Source: Dallia pectoralis (lineage: Eukaryota > Chordata > Actinopteri > Esociformes > Umbridae). Taken from it: a DNA stretch of 64,000 nt. The stretch covers positions 12,110,151-12,174,150 of the forward strand of contig CM055739.1 of NCBI GenBank assembly GCA_029465975.1. Reading direction: 5' to 3'. Under the pieces are notes generated by a model. The model saw only the letters and a program-made list of their open reading frames with translations, did no database searches and was not told the origin of the DNA. This document shows positions 42,205-53,685 of this stretch, one piece after another (the first letter of the stretch is position 1; the number at the start of each line of letters is the position of its first letter). The translations under genes and the position numbers were made by a program.

Positions 42205-44310
42205 TTTACATTTACATTTTGCGGATTTAGCAGACGCTCTTATCCAGAGCGACTTACAATAAGTGCAGGCATTTCACATATAGCTAAAACACACATCAAA
42301 AAGGCAATAAGTACATTGTTCCTGGGTGGGTGCAGGGGGAAGTGCTAGAGATAGAAGGGGTGCTAGGAGAGGAGGAATGGGTGATAATCGTAGAAGAATG
42401 ATTCGGTAGTGAAGTTTCGAACAGTCGAGAGTTGTGGAGCTCCATTCATGGAGCTACTGGAGGTACAGTTTGAAGAGGAATGTTTTTAGACGTTTTTTGA
42501 AGATTGGTAGAGTCCGATGATCTGATCTCCAGAGTGGAGTTGTTCCACCATTGCGGGGCAAGCACGGAGAACAATTTAGACTGAGCAGATCGAGAGTTGC
42601 CCTCCCGTAGGGATGGCACTACCAAGAGGCCTGAGGTGGCAGAACGAAGTGCTCGCGTGGGTGTGTACGGCTTGATTAGTGACTGGATGTAGGAGGGGGC
42701 GGTTCCTCTTACTGCCCCATAGGCTAGCACCATGGTTTTGTAGTGGATGCGTGCTTCGACCGGGAGCCAGTGTAGTGTGCGGAACAGCTGAGTGACGTGG
42801 GAGAACTTTGGTAGATTAAAGATCAGGCGGGCTGCTGCATTTTGAATGAGTTGCAGGGGTTTGATGGCGCACACTGGGAGACCAGCCAGAAGGGAGTTGC
42901 AGTAGTCGAGACGGGAGATGATAAGTGCCTGGATCAGCACTTGTGCGGCTTCCTGCGTAAGATACGGCCTTACTTTCCGAATGTTGTAGAGCATGTACCT
43001 GCAAGACCGGGACACCGCCTTGATGTGTGCAGAAAATGAGAGGGAGTTGTCAAGGGTCACGCCAAGGTTTTTCCCACATTGGGTAGCAGGGACTGTGACG
43101 TTGTCCACCGTAATGGACAGATCCTGGAGCGGGCAGGCTCTTCCTTTGAAGAAGAGCAGTTCAGTTTTACCTAGGTTGGGTTTCAGATGGTGTGCAGACA
43201 TCCAGGCCGAGATGTCAGTCAGACATGCAGAGATACGGGATGCCACCTGGGTTTCAGGCTGTGGGAATGAGAAAAATAATTGGGTATCATCAGCATAGCA
43301 GTGATAGGAGAGGCCATGTGAGGATATGACAGAGCCAAGAGACCGGGTGTATAAGGAGAAAAGGAGAGGGCCTAGGACCGATCCTTGGGGGACCCCAGTG
43401 ACCAGGGGCTGCATGTTCGACGGCGAGCCTCGCCCCACCACCTGGTAAAAACGGTCCGACAAGTACGAGGAAAACCAGGAATGCACCGCTCCTGAGATCC
43501 CCAGGTCAGAGAGGGTGGAGAGCAGGATCTGATGGTTTACTGTGTCGAAGGCAGCAGATAGGTCTAGTAGAATGAGAACAGAGGAGAGAGAGTTGGCTTG
43601 GGCCTTGCGTAGGGCTTCAGTTACACAGAGCAGCGCTGTTTCAGTTGAGTGGCCCGTCTTGAATCCTGACTGGTTAGGGTCCAGGAGATTGTTCTGCGAG
43701 AGGTAGGAGGACAGTTGGTCAGCTACAACGCGTTCAAGCGTTTTGGAAAGGAAGGACAACAGGGACACAGGTCTGTAGTTGTTGACATCCAACGGGTCGA
43801 GAGACGGTTTCTTGAGGAGCGGAGTCAATCTGGCCATCTTGAAGTCAGAAGGGACACATCCTGAGGTTAGAGAAGTGTTTATTAGAGATGTGAGATATGG
43901 AAGAAGGTCCGTGGAGATGGACTGGAGGAGTGGGGAAGGGATAGGGTCAAGCGGGCATGTTGTCGGACGGCTGGATTGGACCAGTTGCAGGGTGTCTTCC
44001 GGACTGAGCGTGGAGAAGGAACTCAGACCAGGGACAGAGTCAGTGTGAGGGGAAATAGCGATTTCTGGCGGATGGGTGAATGATGCTCGAATGTTGTCCA
44101 CTTTCTGTTGAAAGTGGGTAAGAAAGTTGTCAGCTGAAAGGGACGATGACGGAGGAGGTGGAGGAGGGGTGAGGAGTGTGGAGAAGGTGGAGAAGAGCTT
44201 TTTAGGGTTGGAAGCCTGGAATTTCCGGTGATAGAAAGCAGCTTTAGCGGTGGTCAGATTAGAGTTGAAGGCGGTGAGGAGGGACTGGAGGGAAGCCAAG
44301 TCGCTTTGAA
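42205..44310 (-). mobile_element. L2-like LINE, 5'-truncated, RT frame intact
   Basis: The 3' end (42205-42260) carries TTTAGCAGACGCTCTTATCC and a TTTACA-rich tail, a familiar fish LINE tail. The 617-codon frame ends 240 bases before it. The 5' end breaks off at about 44310. The intact frame suggests the copy is fairly young. Confidence 0.88.
42446..44299 (-). CDS. LINE reverse transcriptase (617 codons, N-terminus missing)
   Basis: RT motifs appear in order: NNYRPVSLLSFLSKTLERVV, LILLDLSAAFDTVNHQILL, GVPQGSVLGPLLFSLY, CYADDTQLFF (catalytic DD), and thumb-region LGVTLDNSLSFSAHI and LDYCNSLLAGLP. This is the arrangement of the L2/CR1 group. The endonuclease domain expected upstream is absent because of 5' truncation. 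The reading frame is uninterrupted. It is transposon-encoded and not a host gene. Confidence 0.9.
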   Translation of the reverse strand: MASLQSLLTAFNSNLTTAKAAFYHRKFQASNPKKLFSTFSTLLTPPPPPPSSSLSADNFLTHFQQKVDNIRASFTHPPEIAISPHTDSVPGLSSFSTLSPEDTLQLVQSSRPTTCPLDPIPSPLLQSISTDLLPYLTSLINTSLTSGCVPSDFKMARLTPLLKKPSLDPLDVNNYRPVSLLSFLSKTLERVVADQLSSYLSQNNLLDPNQSGFKTGHSTETALLCVTEALRKAQANSLSSVLILLDLSAAFDTVNHQILLSTLSDLGISGAVHSWFSSYLSDRFYQVVGRGSPSNMQPLVTGVPQGSVLGPLLFSLYTRSLGSVISSHGLSYHCYADDTQLFFSFPQPETQVASRISACLTDISAWMSAHHLKPNLGKTELLFFKGRACPLQDLSITVDNVTVPATQCGKNLGVTLDNSLSFSAHIKAVSRSCRYMLYNIRKVRPYLTQEAAQVLIQALIISRLDYCNSLLAGLPVCAIKPLQLIQNAAARLIFNLPKFSHVTQLFRTLHWLPVEARIHYKTMVLAYGAVRGTAPSYIQSLIKPYTPTRALRSATSGLLVVPSLREGNSRSAQSKLFSVLAPQWWNNSTLEIRSSDSTNLQKTSKNIPLQTVPPVAP

Positions 44311-44788
44311 TTACTCAACCCTATTGAGGAATTATTTTCCATATAAAGGTGGAAGATTTACGATCACCAACCATGTAGGCACGCCACCCTCCTTCAGGCC
44401 ACAGCTGAGACATGTAATGACAGTGTAGACCAATGTCAAACATGGATTCACCACTACAAAGGGGTTATCACAAGGTGCATAAACAATAAGGACATTCATG
44501 AGAACCTATGGCCAAATACCTCAGACAGGCTTCATCCAATAAAATGTGTGCTAAATTCTATGTTTGGTTTTCATTCACAGTAGTAGTTAATCATTTGCTG
44601 TACTGTATTTACAGTAACTCGTTATAATTGATTGTAGAAAGAATGTGTCACATTGCTCGGGTGTAGTGTATTGTTTGTCAACGAACAGAACAATCGAAAC
44701 ACTATAAAGTTGGGCATACAAAGAAACTTACTACGAACATCAAATACAGTGAACCCTAACACTTACCTAGAAAATTGACTGACATTAA

Positions 44789-46128
44789 CCCTCCTGTTAT
44801 CCTCAAATTTACTAACATCTGTTATCCTTTGGGGTCAATTTGACCCCAGGATTTAAAACCTCCAGAAAATGTTTTATGTTGGTAGCCTAAACTAGCAATT
44901 AGAAAATGTTGACAGCCTAAACTGGAAAAAAAATGACCCCCCCATGCTCCCAGAATACCTATTGCGTGGCTATTGAAACATATGCAAATTACTATAAAAT
45001 CTGCTTGATTCAACTTTTTTTGATAGGAATTGATAGGAGAAATGGTGAATGGCCTGGGAATTCACCACGATGCCCACACCATGACAGTACCTTCACCATG
45101 ATGCCCATACCATGACAGTACCTTCAACATGATGCCCACACCATGACAGTACCTTCACCATGATGCCCATACCATGACAGTACCTTCACCATGACAGTAC
45201 CTTCAACATGATGCCCACACCATGACAGTACCTTCACCATGACAGTACCTTCACCATGACAGTACCTTCAACATGATGCCCACACCATGACAGTACCTTC
45301 AACATGATGCCCACACCATGACAGTACCTTCACCATGATGCCCATACCATGACAGTACCTTCACCATGACAGTACCTTCACCATGACAGTACCTTCATCA
45401 TGATGCCCATACCATGACAGTACCTTCACCATGACAGTACCTTCACCATGACAGTACCTTCATCATGATGCCCATACCATGACAGTACCTTCATCATGAT
45501 GCCCATACCATGACAGTACCTTCACCATGACAGTACATTCACCATGATGCCCATACCATGACAGTACCTTCACCATGACAGTACCTTCACCATGACAGTA
45601 GCTTCACCATGACAGTACCTTCACCTTGACAGTACTTTCACCACGAATCACATATGAAGTAATATGCTTTGGGTTATTTACAATTCCCTTTTTATCCCAA
45701 CAATGTTTATTTCCTATCATAACCATTTTTACCCTCTCAGAGTGCGGGAGCATAGGTGCGTGTGTTTTTGTCTGCGGGGTGGGGGAGGGGAATTGAAGAT
45801 TGTGAAATTGCACTAACCTGCATGCAAAAGTGGCCTCAATATCAGCCATAACAATCTCAGCAATTGTGTGTATAATGTAAACATATTTTCTATGTTTTAT
45901 ACAGCTAAAACAGTCTGGGGTCAAATTGACCCCAAGGAACAGCGATGTGTACAAAATGCATACAGGACATTGAAAATATATCATCATGTTAATTTTATGT
46001 TTACCCAGTTGTCACCATTAAATTAGGAAAAGTCATTCAATATGAAGCAAAAAAAATGATGTCAAGCACTTTTTTAGAGACGTTAAACATTGAATGGGGT
46101 CAAATTGACCCCAAGGATAACAGGAGGG
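44789..46128. mobile_element. piggyBac-type MITE with internal minisatellite
   Basis: Terminal inverted repeats CCCTCCTGTTATCCT (start) and AGGATAACAGGAGGG (end) are perfect over 15 bp and flanked by TTAA on both sides (44785-44788, 46129-46132), the target site of piggyBac elements. Both ends also carry GGGGTCAATTTGACCCC. No transposase frame is present. A tandem array (45050-45640) fills the middle and accounts for much of the 1.3-kb length. Confidence 0.88.
45050..45640. repeat. Composite 17/31-bp minisatellite
   Basis: Two interleaved units, ACCTTCACCATGACAGT (17 bp) and the same with an inserted GATGCCCATACCAT block (31 bp), alternate irregularly about 25 times. The longer unit looks like the shorter one plus a 14-bp insertion. 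Confidence 0.92.
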
Positions 46129-46200
46129 TTAAAACAATATACAGCAAAGTGCCATATTTCCCAGTGACTTACATACCCCAACTGATTGGCTAACTCACCC

Positions 46201-46360
46201 CAGCTGTGCGTTCGCGAAACAACACACCGGAAAACCGGAAGTGAATATTGGTGCTTATGAAATATTTTTAGGACATCAATGTTTCCTTGATAAAATTAGT
46301 ACAGTAAATGGTTTAAGCTGTGGTAAAATTCCCCTTTAAGATGAGTGCAGACGCTCCTCT
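46201..46360 (+). promoter_or_regulatory. Possible promoter and 5' leader of the GT92 gene
   Basis: CCGGAAAACCGGAAGTG at about 46228-46243 contains the ETS-family core CCGGAAGT. It lies in the first unique sequence after the MITE and 360 bases upstream of the coding start. An intron probably ends at the TTCTCATTACAG acceptor at 46567-46578. Placement of the transcript start is inference. Confidence 0.35.
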
Positions 46361-46600
46361 TTAAGAATGGTGAGACGCTCTACAAAAGTGTCAGTTAAAT
46401 GTAAAAAATCTGATAGTTCACCTTATCACGACTATTACTGCTACGACAAGAATTCCTGTTGGTGTTTAAAAATGAAAGGAAAAGTGATAGTGATGATGAA
46501 GCATGATTTTAAATGTGTTAGCTGTTGTCATCATTGTTGTGCTATTGTCATGATTGCTGTGAACTTTTCTCATTACAGTTCAACGGACCAGGGGGCTAGC

Positions 46601-47875
46601 ATGCAGCGAACCAGGAATCGGAGGTATAAACTCGTTATAATCATCCTGGGTCTGTTTTTGACAGCGTTAGTGACTTTTTGGACTTACTCTAGAAAACCAT
46701 GCCCTATTCACCCCCCTGCTCCTTCTACCTGCCCTGTTCACACAACCAATGACATGGTAACCCCCGTGAAGGGCTCAACAGCTCTTATTGTGTCTGCATA
46801 CAAGGATGACAGAAGTCAGGAATCCATTCGCATCATTGCTATAGTCAACCGAGAGCAGGCGAAGCCTCTGTACTGTGTGTTTTGCTGCACTGGAAATTCT
46901 CAGGTCACCCCGGCCACGGCCTTTGTTCACAGTGTCCACTACGGATACCCGTATGTGACCGCAGACCTACTGTGTTTCGAACAGCTCGGGTGTAACGCCA
47001 CACATGTCGCGGTCGTCTCAACCGGCGATGTTCCGGACCCGTTCAACACGTTTCTGAGAATCCAGAACGGAGCGAGACAGGAAGAGGACTTCCCTTTTTA
47101 CCTCACCGTGTGCATGTCCACTATGTCGGGCGCCTACAACAACGTCTTGCAGTTTGTTCAGACCATGGAGCTTTACAAGCTCTTGGGGGTGCCAAGGGTT
47201 GTCCTCTACCTCACCAGCTGTGGGCCCGACATGGAAAAGGTCCTCCGGTTCTACACAGACGAGGGCACTCTAGAGGTCATCGACTGGCCCATCGACCACT
47301 TCCTGAAGCCGGCTACTGGGTGGAAGTTAGAGGATCAGGAAGGGGACATCCACCTCAATGGCCAGCTGACCATCATGAATGAGTGCATCTACAGGAACAT
47401 GTACCAGTCGCAGTATGTTCTCCTGGCTGACGTGGAGCAGGTGCTGGTCCCAGCCGCTCACAACTCTCTGCGTCCCCTCATGGAGGACCTGCAGGGTCAG
47501 AACCCAGACGCAACCGTGTTTCTGATGGAGACTCATTTGTTCCCTGCTGCGGCCCGCCAATCTGCACATAGCAAGGCGTTGGGGGTGGATCTTCTGGACT
47601 ACGTCTATAAAGAGCCGCTTGAAGAGGATGACTTCCGGTCCCACAAGATGGTGGTCAACCCCCGGAAGGTGATGCGGACGGCCATATTCGACGTGACACA
47701 GAGCGACGGAGACACAGTGATGGTTTCGCCCGACTTGTGTAAAATCATGCAGGTGAAAGAGGCTTCTAAAGAGAGGTGGATCGACGACCAGCTCGTCCTC
47801 GATTTAAGCCTCTGGCAATTTAAAGAGCACCTTGTGCCCACTGTCAATGACGTTTTAGAGAAAATAGGTATATAG
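46601..47875 (+). CDS. Glycosyltransferase family 92 protein
   Basis: A 424-residue protein in one coding exon. The frame is open upstream, but a good acceptor (TTCTCATTACAG at 46567-46578) precedes this ATG, and the basic start MQRTRNRRYK followed by a 19-residue hydrophobic anchor (residues 11-29) fits a type II Golgi membrane protein. The lumenal part has family features: TALIVSAYKDDR, FPFYLTVCMSTMSGAYNNVL, ELYKLLGVPRVVLYL and INECIYRNMY-like NECIYRNMYQSQYVLL. One N-glycosylation sequon lies at N132 (CNATH). The family transfers galactose or a similar sugar. The usual D-x-D-E metal site appears here as DVEQ (residues 277-280). Fish have several such genes; the exact substrate is unknown. 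Confidence 0.85.
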   Translation: MQRTRNRRYKLVIIILGLFLTALVTFWTYSRKPCPIHPPAPSTCPVHTTNDMVTPVKGSTALIVSAYKDDRSQESIRIIAIVNREQAKPLYCVFCCTGNSQVTPATAFVHSVHYGYPYVTADLLCFEQLGCNATHVAVVSTGDVPDPFNTFLRIQNGARQEEDFPFYLTVCMSTMSGAYNNVLQFVQTMELYKLLGVPRVVLYLTSCGPDMEKVLRFYTDEGTLEVIDWPIDHFLKPATGWKLEDQEGDIHLNGQLTIMNECIYRNMYQSQYVLLADVEQVLVPAAHNSLRPLMEDLQGQNPDATVFLMETHLFPAAARQSAHSKALGVDLLDYVYKEPLEEDDFRSHKMVVNPRKVMRTAIFDVTQSDGDTVMVSPDLCKIMQVKEASKERWIDDQLVLDLSLWQFKEHLVPTVNDVLEKIGI

Positions 47876-48641
47876 ACACATCTGTTTGAAGATTTAGTAC
47901 TTTAATCGGATGATCGTTACTTTACAAACTATGACAAATTATGCAGATAAAAGAAATTGTACTAAATGTAGGAAATGTATGCACTTATTAATACATGTAA
48001 AACAGTTTTCATGTCTGATTAGAGATACTCTTTATTTCTATTCTATTATTTCATTCTGAGGGGAGCTCTTTTTTATATTTGTAAATACTATTATAATTCC
48101 TTCATTATAGCAGTCATTCTGAGGGGAGCTCTTGGGTGATGGGGGAAAATACCAAATGGGTAAAGATACAACATGTACCCTTCCTATGCCTGGATTTTTA
48201 TATAAATTACTAAATCACCGTATCAAAATATGAAGTTGCTTTGTTACATGCATCACCATGGGTTAAAGCTATCAGCTCCAAGGAGTTAGATGGTTATTAA
48301 CTTACACAGATCTGAGACCTGTACTACGTTGTAAGTTAATTTACTATAATATACAATTATTGTAAATAGTCATTACAGTCACATCTTGTTGTGCCTTAAA
48401 GATGGGCAGGTTGAACTTGCTTCTGCTATTAAGCAAACCCTTTCAGACGTCTGGAATAGTTGTACACTTGCCAATTGAGGGTTGTCTACCTACGGCTATC
48501 AAGGACCTCGGAATTAGCTGCAGGGAAAAACTGGTTTAACAGTTTGGGACTTATCACTCCTGTGAGGATCACATACAATTTATTTTAGGGTGCCAGTCAT
48601 TTGTTTTAGATGATTTTAATTAATTTAAATGTTTGTACTAA

Positions 48642-48647
48642 AATAAA
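48642..48647 (+). promoter_or_regulatory. Polyadenylation signal, probably of the GT92 gene
   Basis: AATAAA followed by T/G-rich sequence (TTTTCGGGTTGTTTATTTTT), about 770 bases after the stop codon. It is the first canonical hexamer seen downstream. Confidence 0.45.
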
Positions 48648-49149
48648 GTGATTTGGCTTTTCGGGTTGTTTATTTTTTGCTTTCACTTTAGATAAATTTT
48701 ACACAGGATGTAAAGACTTCTCAGGTGCTGTTTAATTTGCATTCATATACATTTGCATTCATATAAAAACATTTTTTAAAACAACCGTGACTCTATTACA
48801 AACAAACACTGTCATGAGTAGGTAAATTATATTACAATGTAATAGACAACAAACATCTATCCAAATGTCAGCAACGACATTGAGGCCTGGACTTTACGCC
48901 CCTGAACGTGTCCTCTCTGGCACCAAGACATTAGCCGCAGATTCTTCTCGTCACGTAAGTTTGGGTCAGACTTGTTGGTCCAGCACATCACACAGAACAA
49001 ACATTCAACCTTTTGATCATGAGTGTATAAAACCTCTGTGGCCATAAGACAAGGAAAACCTGTCCAGTAGTTTCTATATCTTCTGATTCTTACTTGCAAT
49101 TTACTTTCTCCCATGCAACCAAATACATTGACATAACCAACTGCCATTT

Positions 49150-50690
49150 AAGTTGGAAGAGCTACTGTGTAGCCATTTACATTTATCTGTCCAAGGCATT
49201 TGATTCTGTCAACCATTGTGTTCTTATCAGCCAACTCAATAGCCTGGGCATCTCTCATGACTGCATCGCCTAGTTCTTTAATTACCTCTCTGACAGGGTC
49301 CAGCGTATTAAATCAGATGGCCTGCTGTCGGCAAGTATGGCTGTCTCTATGGGGGTGCCACAGGGTTTGATTCTCGGGCCGACTCCATTTTATCTCTACA
49401 TTAGCGTTGTACCTCTTGCTGCTGGGAAGTCTCAGATCCATCTCCATGCAGATTATATCATTCTGTATACATATGGCCCTTCATTAGATACTGTGCTTTC
49501 TAATCTCCAGAAGAGTTTTAATTCAGCATTCCTTTCAGAACCTCCTGTTACTACTAAACTCTGGTACAACTAAGTGCATGCGGTTCAACCGATCGCTTCC
49601 CACACCGTGACGGTCTAACGAGTATCGCCACGCTGGACGGGTCTGAATTATGATATGTGGATAGATACATATACGTAGGCGTCTTGTTAGACAACTCTCT
49701 CTCTTCCAGGTCGAGATAAACAAACTAAAATCTAAAATTAGGTCCATAAACGATTTCCTATTATGCAACAGGGCGTCCTTCACTTATGCTGCCAAACTTG
49801 CCTTGGTGAAGATGACTAAACCAATATTTGATTTTCATTCATAGAACTGCCTCAAACTCTCTCCAGATCACAGTGTTATATGTTTTGTTACCAAAGCCCC
49901 ATACAACACCCACCACTGCAAAATCTATGCATTAGTCGGCTGGCCGTCGCTAAACAATCCGCAATTAACTCACTGGTACCAACTAAAATACAAGTCTATA
50001 GGCTAAAGTCCCGCTGTACCTAAGCTCTCTAGTCACCATAGCTCTACCCACCCGCAGTCTACACTCAAGCAGGTACATTGCCTTAGTCACCCCGAAAGCC
50101 TGCACAACATTCGGCCGCCAATCCTTCCAGTTTTCAGCTGCCAGTGACTGGAACGAATAACAAAAAACCTAAAACCTAAAACCCTTATTTCACCAGTTGC
50201 ATTTAAACTAATCCTGTCTGAACACTTGTTTCCGATCACTGTACGTGTTACTGTCGTTAACTTATTCTCACTTATGCCACGCCCTTTTTGCACAGTGGAC
50301 CTCTCTCACCTGCACTGCTGCCATACCTGTTTACATTCTTGAATTATTCTATTTGCTCAGGCATGCTCAAATACTCTCCCAAAACCCAAGTCATATAATC
50401 TGTGCACACAAATGACCTACCTGCTAGATATACTTTAAATCTACATCCTGTATATAGACACTCCTATGTATTTTCTATATAGTTGTCATTGCCATATCAA
50501 TGCTGCTTAACGGACCTACACATACCACATCCTGTATTAATATTATGTTATGTACCAATGCTGTTTGCACTTATGTATTCGGTGTATTTATTGTGTAACT
50601 GTATGTTGTCATGCAGATTTTTGCTTCATATAGGCACGGTCGAATATGTTCTCAATCAACCTACTTGGTTAAATAAAGGTTAAATATTTT
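49150..50690 (+). pseudogene. Decayed LINE, RT region to 3' tail
   Basis: The plus strand reads LSKAFDSVNHCVLISQLNSL, then a stop in the next block, then GVPQGLILGPTPFYLY and LHADYIILY (degenerate YADD). Further downstream are pieces matching the LINE at 62120-63390 (GCATTAGTCGGCTGGCC). It ends in GGTTAAATAAAGGTTAAAT. Many stops and frameshifts. Confidence 0.8.
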
Positions 50691-50823
50691 TTGCACTATT
50701 TTTAACAGTGCATACAGCATCAGACTGTTATGTGCTGGACCACGACGTGTTTATAATAGCCAAACAGTGACTATCCTACAACAAGACAAGCGCCACACAG
50801 ACTAGCCCAAATCCACCCAAAAC

Positions 50824-51674
50824 GGGCCAGCCCACAAGCCCAATAATGGGCCAGCCCCAATAGTCCAAAATGAGCCAGCTCCAATAGTCCAAAATGAGCC
50901 AGCTCTATTACCCCAACATGAGCCAGCCCTATTAGCCCAACATGGGTCAGCCCTATTAGCCCAACATGGGCCAGCCCTATTAGCACAACATGGGCCAGCC
51001 CTATTACCCCAACATGGGCCAGCCCTATTAGCCCAACATGGGCCAGCTCTATTACCCCAACATGGGACAGCCCTATTAGCCCAACATGGGCCAGCCCTAT
51101 TACCCCAACATGGGCCAGCCCTATTAGCCCAACATGGGCCAGCTCTATTACCCCAACATGGGACAGCCCTATTAGCCCAACATGGGCCAGCCCTATTACC
51201 CCAACATGGGCCAGCCCTATTAGTCCAACATGGGCCAGCCCTATTACCCCAACATGGGCCAGCCCTATTAGTCCAACATGGGCCAGCCCTATTACCCCAA
51301 CATAGGCCAGCCCTATTAGCACAACATGGGCCAGCCCTATTAGCACAACATGGGCCAGCCCTATTAGTCCAACATGGGCCAGCCCTATTAGTCCAACATG
51401 GGCCAGCCCTATTACCCCAACATGGGCCAGCCCTATTAGCACAACATGGGCCAGCCCTATTACCCCAACATGGGCCAGCCCTATTACCCCAACATGGGCC
51501 AGCCCTATTAGCACAACATGGGCCAGCCCTATTACCCCAACATGGGCCAGCCCTATTAGCACAACATGGGCCAGCCCTATTACCCCAACATGGGCCAGCC
51601 CTATTACCCCAACATGGGCCAGCCCTATTACCCCAACATGGGCCAGCCCTATTAGTCCAACATGGGCCAGCCCC
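50824..51674. repeat. 24-bp minisatellite, about 35 copies
   Basis: The unit is GGGCCAGCCCTATTACCCCA plus ACAT, with variants TTAGCCC, TTAGCAC, TTAGTCC and CAGCTC. A 263-codon frame on the minus strand (GLAHVGVI repeats) is a by-product of the period. Confidence 0.96.
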
Positions 51675-52365
51675 TGAAAGTTATTTGAAGTTTCAAGGCC
51701 AAATGGTTAAACAGCAATTGATCTAATAGCATTGAGTCTTGTTGGTCCCCAACTATAAGCAGAAGGAAGTTTCCGTCGGTCGATCAACGTGGTGTGGCTG
51801 CGTGCGGGAAAACCGGACCTGATCCTGAATATCCAACCAACTTTACCTCGGTCAATATTTAGGCATTGATTTGGATGCTGCACAATCCTTTCTCAGTAGG
51901 AAATGAACAAGCTCACATTTTGTAATTCAAAAGTATTGTATTCTGGAAAGAAATTTGGGCACGGCGTCCAGATAAGCAAGAGGTTGATAAAAGGATGACT
52001 GCGGAATGACGTGATTAACAGTCCGTGTGTAGATCATGGTTGATCGGGCAAGACATTCAACTGCTCAAAGGGGACGTATGCTCAACCGCCATGATGCCCA
52101 AAACGTGCGTTGTCTGTCTGTCTCAAGGTTGACGCGGGTCTCGGCAAACCCACAAACGGGCCTCTCCAGTCTGGATTTGTTTGAAAAAATGTTGGTGAAA
52201 AATTGCCCTGGTCTTTTTGAATTAGACTTTCATCACGGCACTTTCTTTAATCCTCCCGCGTGTCTCCCCAATTGGAGCAAGTGGACTACTTGTTTATTTG
52301 CCATCTCAGAAGCAGCAGCGCTCTTCTTGTATCTGACCGATACAGAACACATCATGAATATCAAG
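51675..52365. other. Intergenic stretch, no feature recognised
   Basis: A 117-codon frame at 52036-52389 has no recognisable domain and runs into the LTR-like repeat, so I do not call it a gene. Confidence 0.4.
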
Positions 52366-52665
52366 ACAGGGTTCGGTACACAGGAGTAGGCTGGTTCGTT
52401 GTCGATGGGCAGGCGATGGTCAAGGCTGGTACGTAGCAGGATTGTACAGAGGGAGTCAGGCAGGCTTGGAGACAGGAAACGGAAACGGTCAAACACTGGG
52501 AACCGAGAAACAAAGCAGGTAACACGGGACAGGAGATTCCGGGAAACGATCTGGCAACAGGTATCAGGAAACGCTGACGTATAAAGGAATAATCAGTAGA
52601 TGGGGATCGTCTGGTGGGAACAGCTGGAGACAATGACAAGCCAGGTGAGACCGATCAAGTAGTGA
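52366..52665. repeat. LTR-like repeat copy 2
   Basis: Nearly identical to part of 37038-37362 (shared landmarks GTTCGGTACACAGGAGTAGG, GCTGGTACGTAGCAGGATTG). Ends CAAGTAGTGACA. Truncated relative to copy 1. Confidence 0.7.
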
Positions 52666-53685
52666 CAAGGAAGTCTAATCGTTCAATCATTTTGGCGTGT
52701 CAAGACAGTTGAATAAAGGAGCAGTCAATCACGACGAGCTTTGTCTGCCAAATAACAGACAAGACATTCTGCCAAATGTCATGAATCAAAAGTTCTCATC
52801 AGATTGCCACCAGCGTAGCAAGCAGTCACCGACGAATGTTAGTTTTAGAATAAATTTTCCAAAAAGGCTTTAATGATTTCTCGGCAAAAGACGTTGATGC
52901 GGGTCTTGATGTTCCGATTAGCTCTAGTGGTTTTGACTGTGGTCATGGCTACGTTTCAGACATGTTACATGCAAGTGTAGTGTTCTACTAAAACGCCATT
53001 CGGCAGTAAATTAGATTCACTCTCCGTGTTTTATTTGAAGTTTGCTAAGCTAGATGGTCGTGAAGTCACAGCCACAACATATTGTTGTTTACTCATTTAC
53101 ACGTTGTTTTTCATTTTACACTCAGATAAAACAAAGTTCCTGTGAATCTGGTGCATTTGCTTATGTTAATGCGGTTGAAATCATCACCGAAAACTCATGG
53201 CGATTTTCTGATTGTAAGATCTTTTATCCAGGTCTATTATGAACAAAAAAGAAAAAAAGAATGAATAGTCAAATATAGAACAGGGAATCCTCCTGTATTT
53301 CAACTGTTATGGTGGCCTGCATTGTCTGTTGGATGGTGGCAATAACGTGATGGGTGCTTGTCTGATAATACAGTAACTAGAGAGCTTCTGACTCTTAATC
53401 CAAACCTATGCTATTTTTTTCTTTTTTTACTAAGCAGTCAAGTAAGATGCTTTGTCATACAAGTCGTACCTTTCAGCAAAACGATCATCTCTATAAAGTT
53501 GCCATGGTCATGCTGCTGTCATCTGGTGTATATGCTGCTTCTGTAGCTCAGAGTCTGACTTGAACATATACACTGCACACCAGCCCCTGCTCAAAACGTC
53601 ACTAGAGTGTGAACTTTGCAAATGTCATAGAAATGAAGCAGAATAACACATGGTTCTCTTCACTGTATGACAGACACATCCCGTT
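52666..53685. other. Intergenic stretch, no feature recognised
   Basis: AT-rich sequence with only short frames. Nothing with domain-like composition. Confidence 0.4.

Noticed and set aside
50771..51562. 263-codon frame of GLAHVGVI repeats resembling a hydrophobic repeat protein
   Set aside because: It is produced by the 24-bp minisatellite; no start context or domain.
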